DNA from: Augochlora pura
Lineage: Eukaryota; Arthropoda; Insecta; Hymenoptera; Halictidae
Direction of reading: 5' to 3'
Length of the DNA stretch: 64,000 nucleotides
Assembly: GCF_028453695.1 (NCBI RefSeq)
Contig: NC_135774.1
Location: 22,072,001 to 22,136,000 of the forward strand
Part shown: piece after piece, positions 35,101 to 44,639 of the stretch
Layout of the letters: each line of letters begins with the position of its first letter
Numbering within the stretch: the stretch's first letter is position 1
Program-made: the position numbers and the translations under genes
Notes under the pieces: generated by a model
What the model was told of the DNA's origin: nothing
Database searches by the model: none
The model's input: the letters and a program-made list of their open reading frames with translations, nothing else

Positions 35101-36451
35101 GCAAGCTTGTCCGCCCAACGCCTAATACCCAAAGCCGCGTGCCGAAAGATCGGAAAAGCGCCTACATGCCACCGCTTAAACTCGTACGCTTGTCATTCTC
35201 GAACGATCGCGAATCGCCGCCGTACATCCGGCGATAGATCCGAGAAATGTCGAAGAGAAACGCTGCTCGGAGAATGGATCGTTGTTTACCACGAATCGCA
35301 CGTAACGCTATAAGATTCTTCTACGGAGACCCTGTCGCAGGGTAAAAAGAAGCGAGAGGGCGGTCCGCCACCAGGAGCTACGACAGGACCGAACGAGATC
35401 GTGACTTGCACCAACTGTGGACCTAATCCCTGTACGCATACGGCCACCAACGGATGCACCGCGGAGGTATGTTAATTACCTGCTATCCCATCAACCTCGA
35501 AACATCCAGCTAACGGATCCCGATGACCGGTGGTCGATACGCGTCGCCACCACTAATCCTTCCCACCCCGTCTAACCCAACCCTTCTTCATTCATCAGTG
35601 GAGCTCTTTCGTTCGCCGACAATGTTGTATATCGTCGTCGTGTCCATTCAATGGAATCAATCGGAACCGACGAGCAAACAGTTTAAAAATCTGTTCCAAC
35701 ACGTTGGAATCATTTCGATTTTTCAATTGTAAGTGCAGAATTGACCGGAGTTTAGGGTTAATCTTTAAACAGCTGGTAAGGTGCTATATGGAGTTATTTG
35801 TATTGTACCGGAGAGAGAATAAGTAGCGCTCTTTCATCTGATTCGATTTATGAGAAAAATTATTCATGGTATAGTCTACGCTAGAAGTGATGAACTTTTT
35901 ATTCGCCAAGGGCCATATGCATATACAAGAGTGTTAGTGAGTACTGACTGGACTGCGGCTATTTATGCTAAATAAAAATTGTTTGCATCAGTTGCAAAAA
36001 TTAGAAACTAAAACTTGATAACTGGAACGCTTAATTGGCGGAATTGAGGAAGTATGTAGGGGAGGGTGTGTGTGGGGGGGGGGGGGGGGGGACTTCAATG
36101 GCCCCGTGGAAAAGGAGAGTAAAGAAAGGAGTCACCAGTGGGCACCACTAACAACATATTACGTTTCCTAAAAATTTCTTCCCACAAATCGAACCAGATC
36201 AAAGAGAACCACGTTCTCTCGAAAATACGGTGAAAACATTCAAAAGCAGTTTCGCGAATGCGACAGAATGCTCAGGTTCGGTGTCCTCGGAATCAGCAGT
36301 GCTTGTGTGTCTGTTGCAGCTAAGAAAAAAGGAGCCGCCGCATCCGATCCGTGTAGCAAAGACGATCGACGTGATAGCGAGAATCACCTTCCCGGTCGCC
36401 TATTTCATGTTCCTCACCTTTTTCTTCATCCACTATAAGGGCACTTCGTAG
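9375..36451 (+). CDS. pHCl: Cys-loop ligand-gated chloride channel, pHCl/HisCl group
   Basis: Eleven coding exons keep frame and give 478 residues: 9375-9535, 10699-10787, 18185-18249, 18367-18587, 18753-18835, 18990-19130, 26815-26967, 27539-27753, 30676-30726, 35341-35466, 36320-36451 (TAG). The product has a signal peptide (about 1-50) and an extracellular ligand domain. The canonical 13-residue Cys-loop runs C186-C200 and contains FPFD. A second loop-C cysteine pair (C246/C258) is present, as in GluCl, HisCl and GlyR relatives. M1 follows; the PAR motif at 299-301 begins M2 and predicts anion selectivity; then come M3, a short M3-M4 loop and a C-terminal M4. It should be a neuronal or epithelial plasma-membrane chloride channel. 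The subfamily (pH-sensitive pHCl versus CG12344-like) is from memory and less certain than the channel class. Introns reach 7.7 kb. Confidence 0.9.
10561..10650. repeat. GA/GAGA microsatellite upstream of exon 2
   Basis: About 90 bp of interrupted (GA)n sits just before the second receptor exon. It is purine-rich on the coding strand. It is one of many dinucleotide arrays in this gene's introns. Confidence 0.9.
11217..11357. repeat. Near-perfect hairpin element (~141 bp)
   Basis: Two arms of about 65 bp face each other around a 7-base loop (TTGCCGA, 11282-11288). The outer arms read ATTAACGATTATAAC and its mirror ATAATCGTTAAT; the inner arms read AGCAATAATGC and GCATAATTCATC, with indels. 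It lies in intron 2 of the receptor in AT-rich sequence surrounded by GC-rich DNA, which suggests insertion of a small foldback/MITE. An RNA hairpin from the intron is possible but unsupported. Confidence 0.75.
12048..12075. repeat. G homopolymer (~28 bp)
   Basis: An uninterrupted G run of about 28 bases lies in receptor intron 2. A matching C tract of about 30 bases (one interruption) occurs 480 bp downstream at 12557-12588. Lengths may be imprecise because homopolymers are error-prone in assemblies. Confidence 0.9.
12557..12588. repeat. C homopolymer tract (~32 bp)
   Basis: A C-rich run with a single GT interruption lies in receptor intron 2. It is complementary to the G tract at 12048, giving G-tract and C-tract on the same strand within 0.5 kb. 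Confidence 0.9.
14531..14590. repeat. Pentanucleotide array (CTCGC)n
   Basis: About eleven tandem CTCGC units with one CTTGC variant sit in receptor intron 2. Short GGGGA and GGAGCGGA repeats lie 200-260 bp upstream. No function is evident. Confidence 0.85.
15215..15925 (+). repeat. Direct duplicate of a ~40-bp poly(A)-linked segment
   Basis: A segment reading GGATGAGACGTGGGCAAG then (A/G)GTTGTTGG occurs at about 15225-15262 and again at about 15888-15924. Both copies are preceded by A-rich runs and end in an acceptor-like TATCACAG or GTTACAG. The two copies are about 660 bp apart in receptor intron 2. This may be a local duplication or two retroposed 3' tails. Confidence 0.6.
16231..16276. 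repeat. (GTTC)n tetranucleotide array
   Basis: About ten GTTC units with one TTTT interruption lie in receptor intron 2. Confidence 0.9.
17563..17628. repeat. (TATCCG)n hexanucleotide array
   Basis: Degenerate six-base units (TATCCG, CATCCG, TTTCCG) run for about 65 bp in receptor intron 2, shortly before exon 3. They are cryptically open in several frames, which creates false reading frames. Confidence 0.85.
20190..20320. repeat. (CT)n and (CTAT)n microsatellite
   Basis: A CT dinucleotide run is followed by CTAT/ATCTATAT units in the receptor intron just upstream of the mariner insertion. Confidence 0.9.
21199..21447 (+). mobile_element. TTAA-flanked MITE-like element, copy 3 (inside the mariner)
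   Basis: A ~249-bp element starts TTAACCCTTTGCACTCGAG and ends GGCTTCGAGTGCAAAGGGTTAA. It belongs to the same family as the copies at 237 and 4267. It lies inside the mariner transposase reading frame: the coding sequence on one side ends VTGNET and resumes as YQNVHRKRTWSKE on the other, with TTAA as the duplicated site. This fixes its insertion as later than the mariner. Confidence 0.85.
21479..21740. mobile_element. Second TTAA-type MITE inside the mariner
   Basis: A ~262-bp element begins (T)TCAACCCTTTTAGTGCCGG and ends ACATTAAAAGGGTTAA. It splits the transposase between DLLLQRHERDLVL and KRLVTGNE; the residual flanks are TTAA on one side and TTGA/TCAA on the other, consistent with a decayed TTAA duplication. 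The ends differ from the copy-3 family, so it represents a separate lineage. It carries GGCCGATATATCGGCC, a perfect palindrome, near its left end. Confidence 0.8.
24615..24707 (+). CDS. pHCl: Cassette exon of the chloride channel, loop C insert
   Basis: This 93-nt open exon is bounded by TTGCAG and GTAAAAT and lies inside the 7.7-kb intron between the exons ending 19130 and starting 26815. Both of those borders are phase 1, and the cassette is phase 1 in and out, so it can be included or skipped without a frame change. It would add 31 residues between loop-C cysteines C246 and C258. The insert has an acidic run (VDYEDEFDEFGD) followed by a CSLC pair and QRRFEEQ. Inclusion would lengthen and charge the ligand/proton-sensing loop. 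Whether it is alternative or constitutive cannot be told from DNA alone, but skipping gives a family-normal spacing. Confidence 0.8.
27806..33000. repeat. Pyrimidine-strand microsatellite cluster in receptor introns
   Basis: At least ten arrays occur in about 5 kb, nearly all C/T-rich on the coding strand. They are (ATCT)n 27815-27895; (CT)n 28383-28424; (TTC)n 28456-28492; (TATC)n 29396-29462; (CT)n 29752-29793; (CT)n blocks 30037-30145; (CT)n 31740-31775 and 31895-31927; (ATCT)n 32101-32150; and a ~490-bp cryptic array of TCTCTG/TCTATC variants at 32440-32935. They create long spurious Ser/Leu-rich open frames. The receptor exon at 30676-30726 lies within the cluster. Confidence 0.9.
34136..34222. 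repeat. (GCATAA)n hexanucleotide minisatellite
   Basis: About fourteen units of GCATAA with CGCATAAGCATAA and ACGCATAA variants lie in the receptor intron before the Cys-rich loop exon. Confidence 0.9.
35341..35466 (+). CDS. pHCl: Cys-rich M3-M4 loop exon of the chloride channel
   Basis: This phase-0 exon of 42 codons lies between the exon encoding RLPAVLSRIGIILASPL and the M4 exon. It encodes a basic start (GKKREGG), a Pro/Gly stretch, and then four cysteines within 17 residues (TCTNCGPNPCTHTATNGC). This falls in the cytoplasmic M3-M4 loop, where assembly and trafficking signals usually lie. Its phase and low similarity to other family members make optional use plausible. The assignment rests on clean AG/GT borders (TCGCAG, GTATGT) and continuous frame. 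Confidence 0.75.
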
Positions 36452-39400
36452 ACCGGCACACCGGGCACCGGGGGATGTGATCGTCGAGAGGACTCTCCAC
36501 CGGTCGATCGTCGGAATCGAAGGAAAAAGCGATCGACTGTCCGTGTGTATCGCGCGGCTATCGAGACGGCTGCCGTAGAGAAGAGAAGAGAAGAGGAGGG
36601 TAAGAAGCGCATAGAAGAAAATCGAGGATCGGCAGAGATCTGTGACCGGGAGAACGCGAACGGATGGGACGCACTCTCGGCATCGTATCGGTGGATTAGC
36701 CTTTTTCTCGTCTTTACTCACTACACGCGATTACGGTTAAGAGCACCATTTCCCGACGAGTTCGATCCAGCGACCGATCGACAACGAACTCACACGAACA
36801 CACATACACAGACACGAAACATGCAGCAAAGATGGCCAAAGAGAAGAGGAAGTAAAAAGATGAGGCGGAAAAAGAGAGAGAGAGAGAAGGAAGAGGACAG
36901 AGTATAAACTGCAGAATATGCGCGTAGAACACGAAAAACACGTACACATGCTCGATTTCTTGACTTCTTTCCTTCTCTTGTCGGATAGTCACGCCGCTAA
37001 TTCGAAGACGCTTCTCTGACAAATTAGCTGAACGAATCAAATCTTCGTAATGTTTAAGGAAAACGTGTTACCACTTACTCTCGTATAATCTCACAGACGG
37101 TAAGAATTATAGGGGTAAGGTCGATGCAAGTGTCGTCCATGAAATCGCTAACTCGTGATTCGCCTTTTACTTAACGATCGACCTCTTTCTTTTTTCGGTA
37201 TCTTGTTATCGATTAAACGGCATTCGCGGCGAGCTCGACGCGATCGCGAGCATTCTTAGCTCTGTATTCGTATAGACGTTTAAGCGAGATAAAAACCAAA
37301 AAAACCAGATGTAAAACGACAAAAAAAAAACACCTACGAAAAATCACAAAAAAAGGTACCATCGACAGACGATGAATTATAAGAAAAGAAAAGACGTTCG
37401 CTTTTAAAAATCGATGCGCGGTGGGGAGCAGGGCTGCAAAGCATACAATTCCGCTGTACAAAAAAAAGAAATAAACTATATGTATATATACACATACATA
37501 TACCAGTATCGTTTATATGTATATATATGTATACATATAAATTTGGCTAATCAATCGTCGTTCCATCGAAGCTTTTCGGTAGATATATATATTATATATA
37601 TATCGCGTATACGTACATACATACATACGATGGATATATACAATTAATATACGTATAATTTATATATGTATATACTATTACCTTTTTCTCGATCGTTCAG
37701 GGTAGCTTTCGCGCTGACATAGCTTTAATGACAAGATTTGTATCCCGCGTAGGCGATCGAGAGACAGTGCTCGCGTAAGAGATAACGAACGCAGAAAATA
37801 TTCGTAGAAAAACGAGAAAAACAGACGAACGAACGAGCAAATTGTTTCCCGTTGAAATAAACGAGGGAGCGAGGCGTAGACGACAAACGCGACTATTCAG
37901 GGGGAAATAAACGTATTACGGGTAAAGCTTGCGATTAGGTCCAACGAAGCGCCGACGCTCTTTTGATGGGCAAAGCGAAGCAACTTTTAGTGGAGAGCGG
38001 ATTTGGCGAACCAAAAATCGGATTAAAAATATCGGACTAAGTGAGAACGGTTACGCTTTGGCCGGTTCAATCGCAACATTGAAAGTAATTACGAAACATG
38101 CCGTTGTCGGAGGACTACCGTGGATCCAGATGGACGCTGGGAGGAAACAATCGTAGACGACGAGACGAGGGAAACGAGAAGGAAGAAGAAAATATTGAGA
38201 ATGATCAAAGAGACCTCATGACGTAACCGACGAGGCAAAATGTTCCACGTTTCTCCACAGTAATCGGTGTACCTTTAGAGTTTAGAGATACCTTGTATCT
38301 GCTCGATAATGTCGACGTTGTCGGTATTACGACTACTATTACTACCATTTACTATTACTACTATTACTACGACCGTTACCACTATCACCACCACCCCACC
38401 ATCGCTACTATTATTACTACTGCAACTACTACCACTACCACTACTACTACTACTACTGCTACTATTATTACTACTACTATTACTACAATTACAACTACTA
38501 CTACTGCTACAATTGCTACTACTACTACTACTAATAGTATTATCACTATAACTATTACTATAATTATACTATAATTATTACTGTAATTATTACAATAACT
38601 ATAACTATTACTATTACTGTTACTACTACTGTTACTGTTACTGTTACCGTTACTATTACTGTTACTATTACTACTGCTATTACTATTACTATCATTATCA
38701 CTATCACTATCACTGTCACCTATCATCTATCATATATCACCCATCACATATCACCTATCACTTACCAACTATCACCTATCACTATTGCTATTACTATTAC
38801 TATTACCATTACGATTACTATTACGATTATTGCTACCATTACTGTTACCGTTATCAGTACTACTACTACTACTACCGTTGCCGCTAAGAAGAAGTAATCT
38901 TTATTACCACTGTATTACCAAATCGATACTGCTACTATCGTTATAGCTACTTTTTAAGCATAGTTATTATCGACGGTCGTTCGAAGAGATTAGATGGGAC
39001 AAGAGACAGTCACGACGTGCCGTCTAATCCGGGCCAAGTCGCTTCACAGCAATACATCGATCGCAGACCAAAAGGATCCGACGCGACGCGTATTCGATCG
39101 TACACCGCGAACCCGTTGACGCGTTCGCTACCAGCGTTTCCATGTATCTATCCCTTGACATCGTAGTCGCTCTTCGTGATCGTAACATTCCATTACGCTG
39201 CAACGTATCTGTTTAACCGAACCAGATGTTCTTGTATAAACGTTACAAGTTTCCGCAATATATAAAATCTGGTAGCGAACCCGTCCGCAAAAACAATGGG
39301 TGACGTTTCGAGCTGCTTTCGTTCGCCGAGAAAACGTTCTCCTGGAACCTCGCGAAATCGCGAGCAGCATCGCGGTTCCAACGATCTCGATAGAATCGGA

Positions 39401-42400
39401 TTAGTATAATAGTACACTAGTTCGCGCCGTTTTGGAATAAAATTGATAGTTGAAATTATGGCAATTACTCGTCGCTTTTATTCGAAAAAATGCTCGACGC
39501 GTACCGTTCGAAAATTGTTGCTTGCTCGCGAGGGGGATTTCGGCGGGTCCGCGAGCCACGCAATTACTATCGGTACGTATTATACTGAATTAATTATGAT
39601 TACGATTTCGATTAGGATCGTAGAGAATAATCTAACGTCAGTTAACGTCGGATACACGGTCACCGTGTGAGACAGCTTCTGTTGTATCGCTGCGCCGAAT
39701 TCGAAACGAGTATATACACGAGTATTATTCGACGGTGTGTTAGCCCGTGATCGACACAACGAATACCAAATAAACGTAAAATGATACCGATGATCGGCCA
39801 ATCAGGACGCGAACAAGAAACGCGCTGGACTGTTCGACCGAAAAAAAAGGGAGGAGCAGGAAGACGATTTCATCGAGAACGAAGATTAAAAACTGTTCTC
39901 AGTACCAGTACCAGATATACTTACGTTTTATACGCGTCGCGCGCCGTGTCGGCCGAAACAAGTTGTCGTTTAGGTGATAGGAGAACGGGAGCGGTGATAA
40001 CTTAATTAATATCGTTAACGTTTAATATTCCACGGACCAAGACCTAAATGTTTAGTGTCGTACGATTAGCTGCACACACTCGCGCGATACTTCCCAAAGC
40101 GTTCGCCTTTCGTTTCGCATCGATCCCCGCCGAATCAAAAGAAAAAGGAAAGAGAAACAGAGGATTAAACGCGCGACGCGGAATTAGAGCGTCGCGCGCG
40201 TATCCGTGAAATTTCAAATGAAAGAACGGTGAAACCGCGGGCGATACATGTGTCCTTTTGCGAAACCAAAAATCCCGCTCGAAGAAAGAACGAGATCCAT
40301 CCGCCGCCGCACACTTTTGCGTTCGCTTCGACGGGTTTGATTACGATTACGCTTACGCTTGCGCTTTCTCGTCCGGCCGTACTGGAAAACAAACGAGAGA
40401 CAAAGCGATTCGATGTGCCATTACAACCAACCTCAGTGGAACCATTCGGAACCATTCGGAACCATCGTAGATAGAGCCAGTTGATTCTCCGAGCACAACT
40501 ACGCGTGTGTACGTCCCGCCAGCGGCGAGAGAAACCAAGCGTTCGGATAGGCGGTGTGTACCTACTATTTTAGGTACTTCAACGATAAAACTCCGACGAG
40601 ATGTTTTCGAGTCTAGGCGTCGCCAAAGTTTAAGCACTTTGCTATTTCTCTCTCGCTGCTTATAATGAGAATCCGCGTGTATTACAGAGTGTTCCAAAAT
40701 CCGTACGCTTTGGCGCACCCTGTATATTTTCCAGTCTATCTCCGATTTTATTCTGGTTATTTTTGTACCTTTTCGACTGTGTCCACAAACGTAAGGGTAA
40801 GAAAGCACACAAAGACTCTTGCGGGATTAGAGACGAGCGTGCGCGCGAACAGCGTCGCCTACACGCGCCTACCACGGAGCTTTGTTTCTAACTGCGTCTT
40901 AACAATAAGAATGATAGGAGAACTAGAGAATCGGAACGAAGGGACGACATTGGCGCGAGAGACGTCGTCGTCGTGTCATGCGGTTCGCGGTCGGATGACC
41001 GAGACGAATGGAATCATCCCTCGCGGAGATGGGAGATCGTGGGCAAGAGACGGGGATGAAGACTACCTTCAGCCGCGGATCGAACTAATACACAATTCAT
41101 CGTTGCCGTTTACCGCTACCGTTTATCGGCGAGTTGTTTGTTTGTTTGATACGTTGTTCGCTTGAATTCCAACGTGTTCGTGATTCGATATGGTCATCGA
41201 TCTGTATGAATCGTGATTATCAGGCTGCGGATCCTTGGACGAAATCGCACACTTTCTGCCAGAAATTACTTATTCGACGAGTAGCAATTTCGTTTTTTCT
41301 TAAACCTTTGGACCGAGTCGACAAGATCGCGTTAATAAGCTCTTAAGTTGGCTGTTTTAAATTTCGAAAATCCGCAGTCCAACCATCACGGTCTTGACTT
41401 AATTAACGACGAGTAATGTGTAAGCGTGTATCGCATGATGGGCATAGCGAGAGATCTCGTTGATAAAGGAACAGAGAACGCGATAGAGACAAAAGAATGA
41501 TAAAGCTGTGATGTTATTAATGGCCGTTACGACACGGCTAGGAACGAACGCGCGACTATTTTTGCAATACTTAAGGCAAATCCGAGAACCTATTTGATAA
41601 ATAGATATGATTAACTTCCTCCGAAGACGAAGATAAGGAGGAAACGGAAGAAGCTTTACGCGAAAGACCCATACACGCCCATGTGTGCGCGCGTATATAT
41701 GTTTGTATGTATGCAACTTAGAATTCTTTCCTCCACGACGAAACGATTCGCGATGGCCCTGAATAAAAGACGAAATAGATTGAATCTTTGATCCGATGCT
41801 GTGAAAACAAGAGAAATCAATATCAAATGAAGGAAAGAAACGCGTGTTACCATCATCTTTGTTAGAGAACAGCAAATCGTGATCTACGATGAGGCTTCGA
41901 AAGAAAAGATCGTTTTCCTATTCACGTTCTCTTGAAATACATCGAAGACACAAAATTCAAAATACCGATAAAATACCATGTTTTTTCGGAAAGCATTCAT
42001 TTATACGCATATACAAATGCATATACATAATGTATAAGTACATATACGTAGGTAAATTCGCGTGTAAACACATTACATGTAATAATAAAAAAAGTAATAA
42101 TAATAATAATAAATAATAAAAATAATAATGATAATTAATTATACTGATATGCACTGCATATAAACGTTCCGCGATCATAAGCAATCGCGCTATCAAGATC
42201 AATGCATTGCAATGAAATTGATTCACAAAACTGCATACGTATTAAATATATTGATAAATGATTTCTAATCGTAAGCATAATCTTATTATTATTATACCGT
42301 AACGACGATTGATTATCTGATTTATCCGGCTGTGTTTGTAACGTACGTGATTAAATATTAAACTATCAACTTAAACAGTAACGTGCATTTTTTTCCTCCA

Positions 42401-42502
42401 TGCTTTCTTGTCTCTCTCGCTGTTGCGTTTTGGGTCGTTTGTTGTAATAAAGAAACAAGAACTATGACTCGTATAAAATCGTATAAGATTTTTATTTACA
42501 AA
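36452..42502. other. Probable receptor 3' UTR and intergenic DNA
   Basis: No protein gene is supported. The segment after the receptor stop probably begins with its 3' UTR; candidate AATAAA signals occur near 37469 and 37855, but the cleavage site cannot be fixed. The rest is AT-rich with alternating TATA runs (37480-37680), the trinucleotide array at 38320, and AT-rich (TAA)n runs near 42090. Open frames here show no domain or conserved motif. Confidence 0.5.
38320..38880. repeat. Long trinucleotide array (TAC/TAT)n
   Basis: Roughly 560 bp consist of ACT/ATT trinucleotides (ACTACTATTACTACC and variants), including TATCACCTATCACT and ACTGTTACT subarrays. Depending on frame, the array reads as poly-Thr/Ile, poly-Leu or, on the other strand, Asn/Ser repeats, so the apparent proteins there are artefacts. 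It is the longest microsatellite in the window apart from the 32.4-kb array. Confidence 0.9.
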
Positions 42503-43164
42503 TCATTCGTGTTTCACTCTGCTCAACGAGATGTACGACTTTTTCGTGGCCAAATCGTGCCAGCCCACTGGACCCCTTTCACAATCTGCGCAAGCCAAGT
42601 ATTTCACATTGTCTACGGTGTACGAGACGCCAATATTCTCAAATGTGTACACGTCCTCCACCAACCAATGATCCGTAACAAGTTCTTTCTGGTCAGCTTC
42701 ACCTTCTCCTTTCCTTTTAATGTATGGCAGATTAAACTAAAATCAAATTTACCTAAAGTAACTACGGCTTTTATATAATACATATATTGTTGGACTGCAT
42801 TAACAGTTCCGTTTGATCGAGCTTCACAAATCAGTGAACACTATAAATGCACGAATTTCTACGGTCCAAGGATAAAGTAAACAAACTTTGAGGTTAGGTT
42901 CCCCAATGTCGCATAAAAATCTACGCGTACAGAGAACCGTGTAACGTTTAAAAAAGTTTCACTATTACGAGCTAAATTGGCAAATCCATTTCTTTCTCTT
43001 CATTAACACCGTTTTATATTAAACTGACAATCGATCACCTCTATGTTTACTAGCCGGGCTGCACCTGCGTTCAACATTTTCGACGGACAAAATGTGCAGT
43101 AAACTTTCGTCTTGTTCTTCTCGTCTTTGTCCACCAACGATCTCTGATCCGTATCCGTCGACAT
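42503..43164 (-). CDS. Mss4: Mss4/RABIF-type Rab-interacting factor
   Basis: Two exons (43164-43039 and 42736-42503, both phase 0 at the junction) encode 119 residues, close to the ~123 of mammalian RABIF. Mss4 proteins bind nucleotide-free exocytic Rab GTPases and act as chaperone-like exchange factors in the cytosol. Visible hallmarks are the two zinc-binding pairs, YCTFC (C23/C26) and ACADC (C91/C94). The conserved core DHWLVEDVYTFENIG and the RGPVGWHDL block just after the second pair are also present, and the chain ends SRVKHE. The intron runs from GTGATCG to TTTTAG. An AATAAA on the minus strand follows the stop at about 42491-42496. The short exons make this gene easy to miss. Confidence 0.9.
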
Positions 43165-43387
43165 GTTTCTCAAAAAAAGTATTCGGTTATTTAAACGTAT
43201 ATCGCAATTACAATGCTACATTCACTACCATTGACTATCCACGTTTAAACAAAACAACCGCACACAGCTATTTTGTCTCGCTCAGAATTACAGAATCGAC
43301 CAGTGGCGCGATACGTTCTCTCGCGACGCGATAATCGCGCGGCGCACTCTCGATTGTCGATTGTTCAGATCGGGCAATTTGAAAAGT

Positions 43388-44078
43388 TCACCGTCTACCG
43401 TAGACGGTGATGTAATCGTTGGTTCGTTCAATTTTTGTGTCGTTTAACAGCTGCCAGCCAAATTCGTGAAACTTTTCATCGAAAGGCATCGGATCGGTCC
43501 AACGGTGTTGATTCTCTTCAGGGCCGATCACGAAAATCAATTTTCCTTTGTAATTCTCGACGTACTCGCGAAACGCAGTTTCATTGTTAAAGTAACAAAA
43601 TAGAATAGCGTGGTTTTCCGGCACGCGTACACTGGTTACGTTGCCGTCGCGAAGGAGCGACACATTATCCAAAAAGAAAGGCGGCGAATACTTGCTGCAC
43701 CACCACGATCGATCCAGTTCTATGCCGACAACCTCCAACCCTTGAAACAGAACTTGCCGTTTTATACGATCCATTAACATTAAATTAACATGTTTCGTAC
43801 GTGTATAAACTCTGTGCAACGATTAACTAAAATTTACCGGAATACATTTCAAACAACCACTCCAATAATCCAGTTCCGCACCCGACGCTTGTCAATCCGA
43901 ACACATGGTTCTTCTCCATCGACTCTTTGATCCACCGTAGATCGTTCATAGTTGGCAGAACCCAAAATAATCGACACTTCTCAAACTCGTTTGAACTACA
44001 TTCGAGATTGACGATATCCTCCCACCTTCCCTGATCGTAGAGCGCAAGAACCGTTCTCTCGATATTTTCGTCGTTCAT
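43388..44078 (-). CDS. Small SAM-methyltransferase-fold protein
   Basis: Exons 44078-43838 and 43740-43388 join in phase (GTAAAT...TTTCAAG intron) to give 197 residues. The fused sequence has a class-I methyltransferase signature: motif I SVGCGTGLLEW (about 64-74), then a beta-2 strand with an acidic end, LEVVGIELDRSWW. The chain ends in a TNDYITVYGRR strand. The GxGxG-like glycine loop and the acidic residue in beta 2 suggest SAM binding; substrate and true activity are unknown. It lies 223 bp upstream of Mss4 on the same strand, with no sign of a shared transcript. I do not recognise a named orthologue with confidence. Confidence 0.8.
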
Positions 44079-44639
44079 AATTCTGTCAGCGAACGGCTAA
44101 TTTTCAAACGTGGTACAGACGTTCTCGCGTCCGACAAGATACTGGCTCGACTTAAAATACGCTTAACGATCGATTATTAATAGTTCGGAAAACTCTCAGA
44201 TAACATCCTTGACTTACGTAATTCGTTAAATTATAACAGATATACATATTCGTATCGATGACAAAGTTTGGCTATAGTTGCAGACACGTTATCGCACGAA
44301 GAAGACGCTCTGTACTGCAATGCGATTGCTTCATTTCATTTATCCACGAAGAATGCTATGTTCGATTGCAGCGTTGTTCATTCTTCGCTTGATAAAAATG
44401 GCTAGTTATAGAAATTATTTGCTTGAGTACCAATTTATATCAGTCGATGCATTTTTTTATTATTCTGTTTTTGTTAATGCACCAAATAGATCTGTAATAA
44501 AAGTTGAACATTCGTGGTGATGCCGTTTGTCGATCTCATACCACAGATTGTCATAATTACGTCTATTTATGGTTTTCCAAGCATGCACAGTGATGTGCAC
44601 AATACTGAGTTACCGTAAAATATTAATTATCCTAAAGTT

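Noticed and set aside
38293..38726. Poly-Thr, poly-Leu and Asn/Ser open frames
   Set aside because: They are direct translations of the trinucleotide array.
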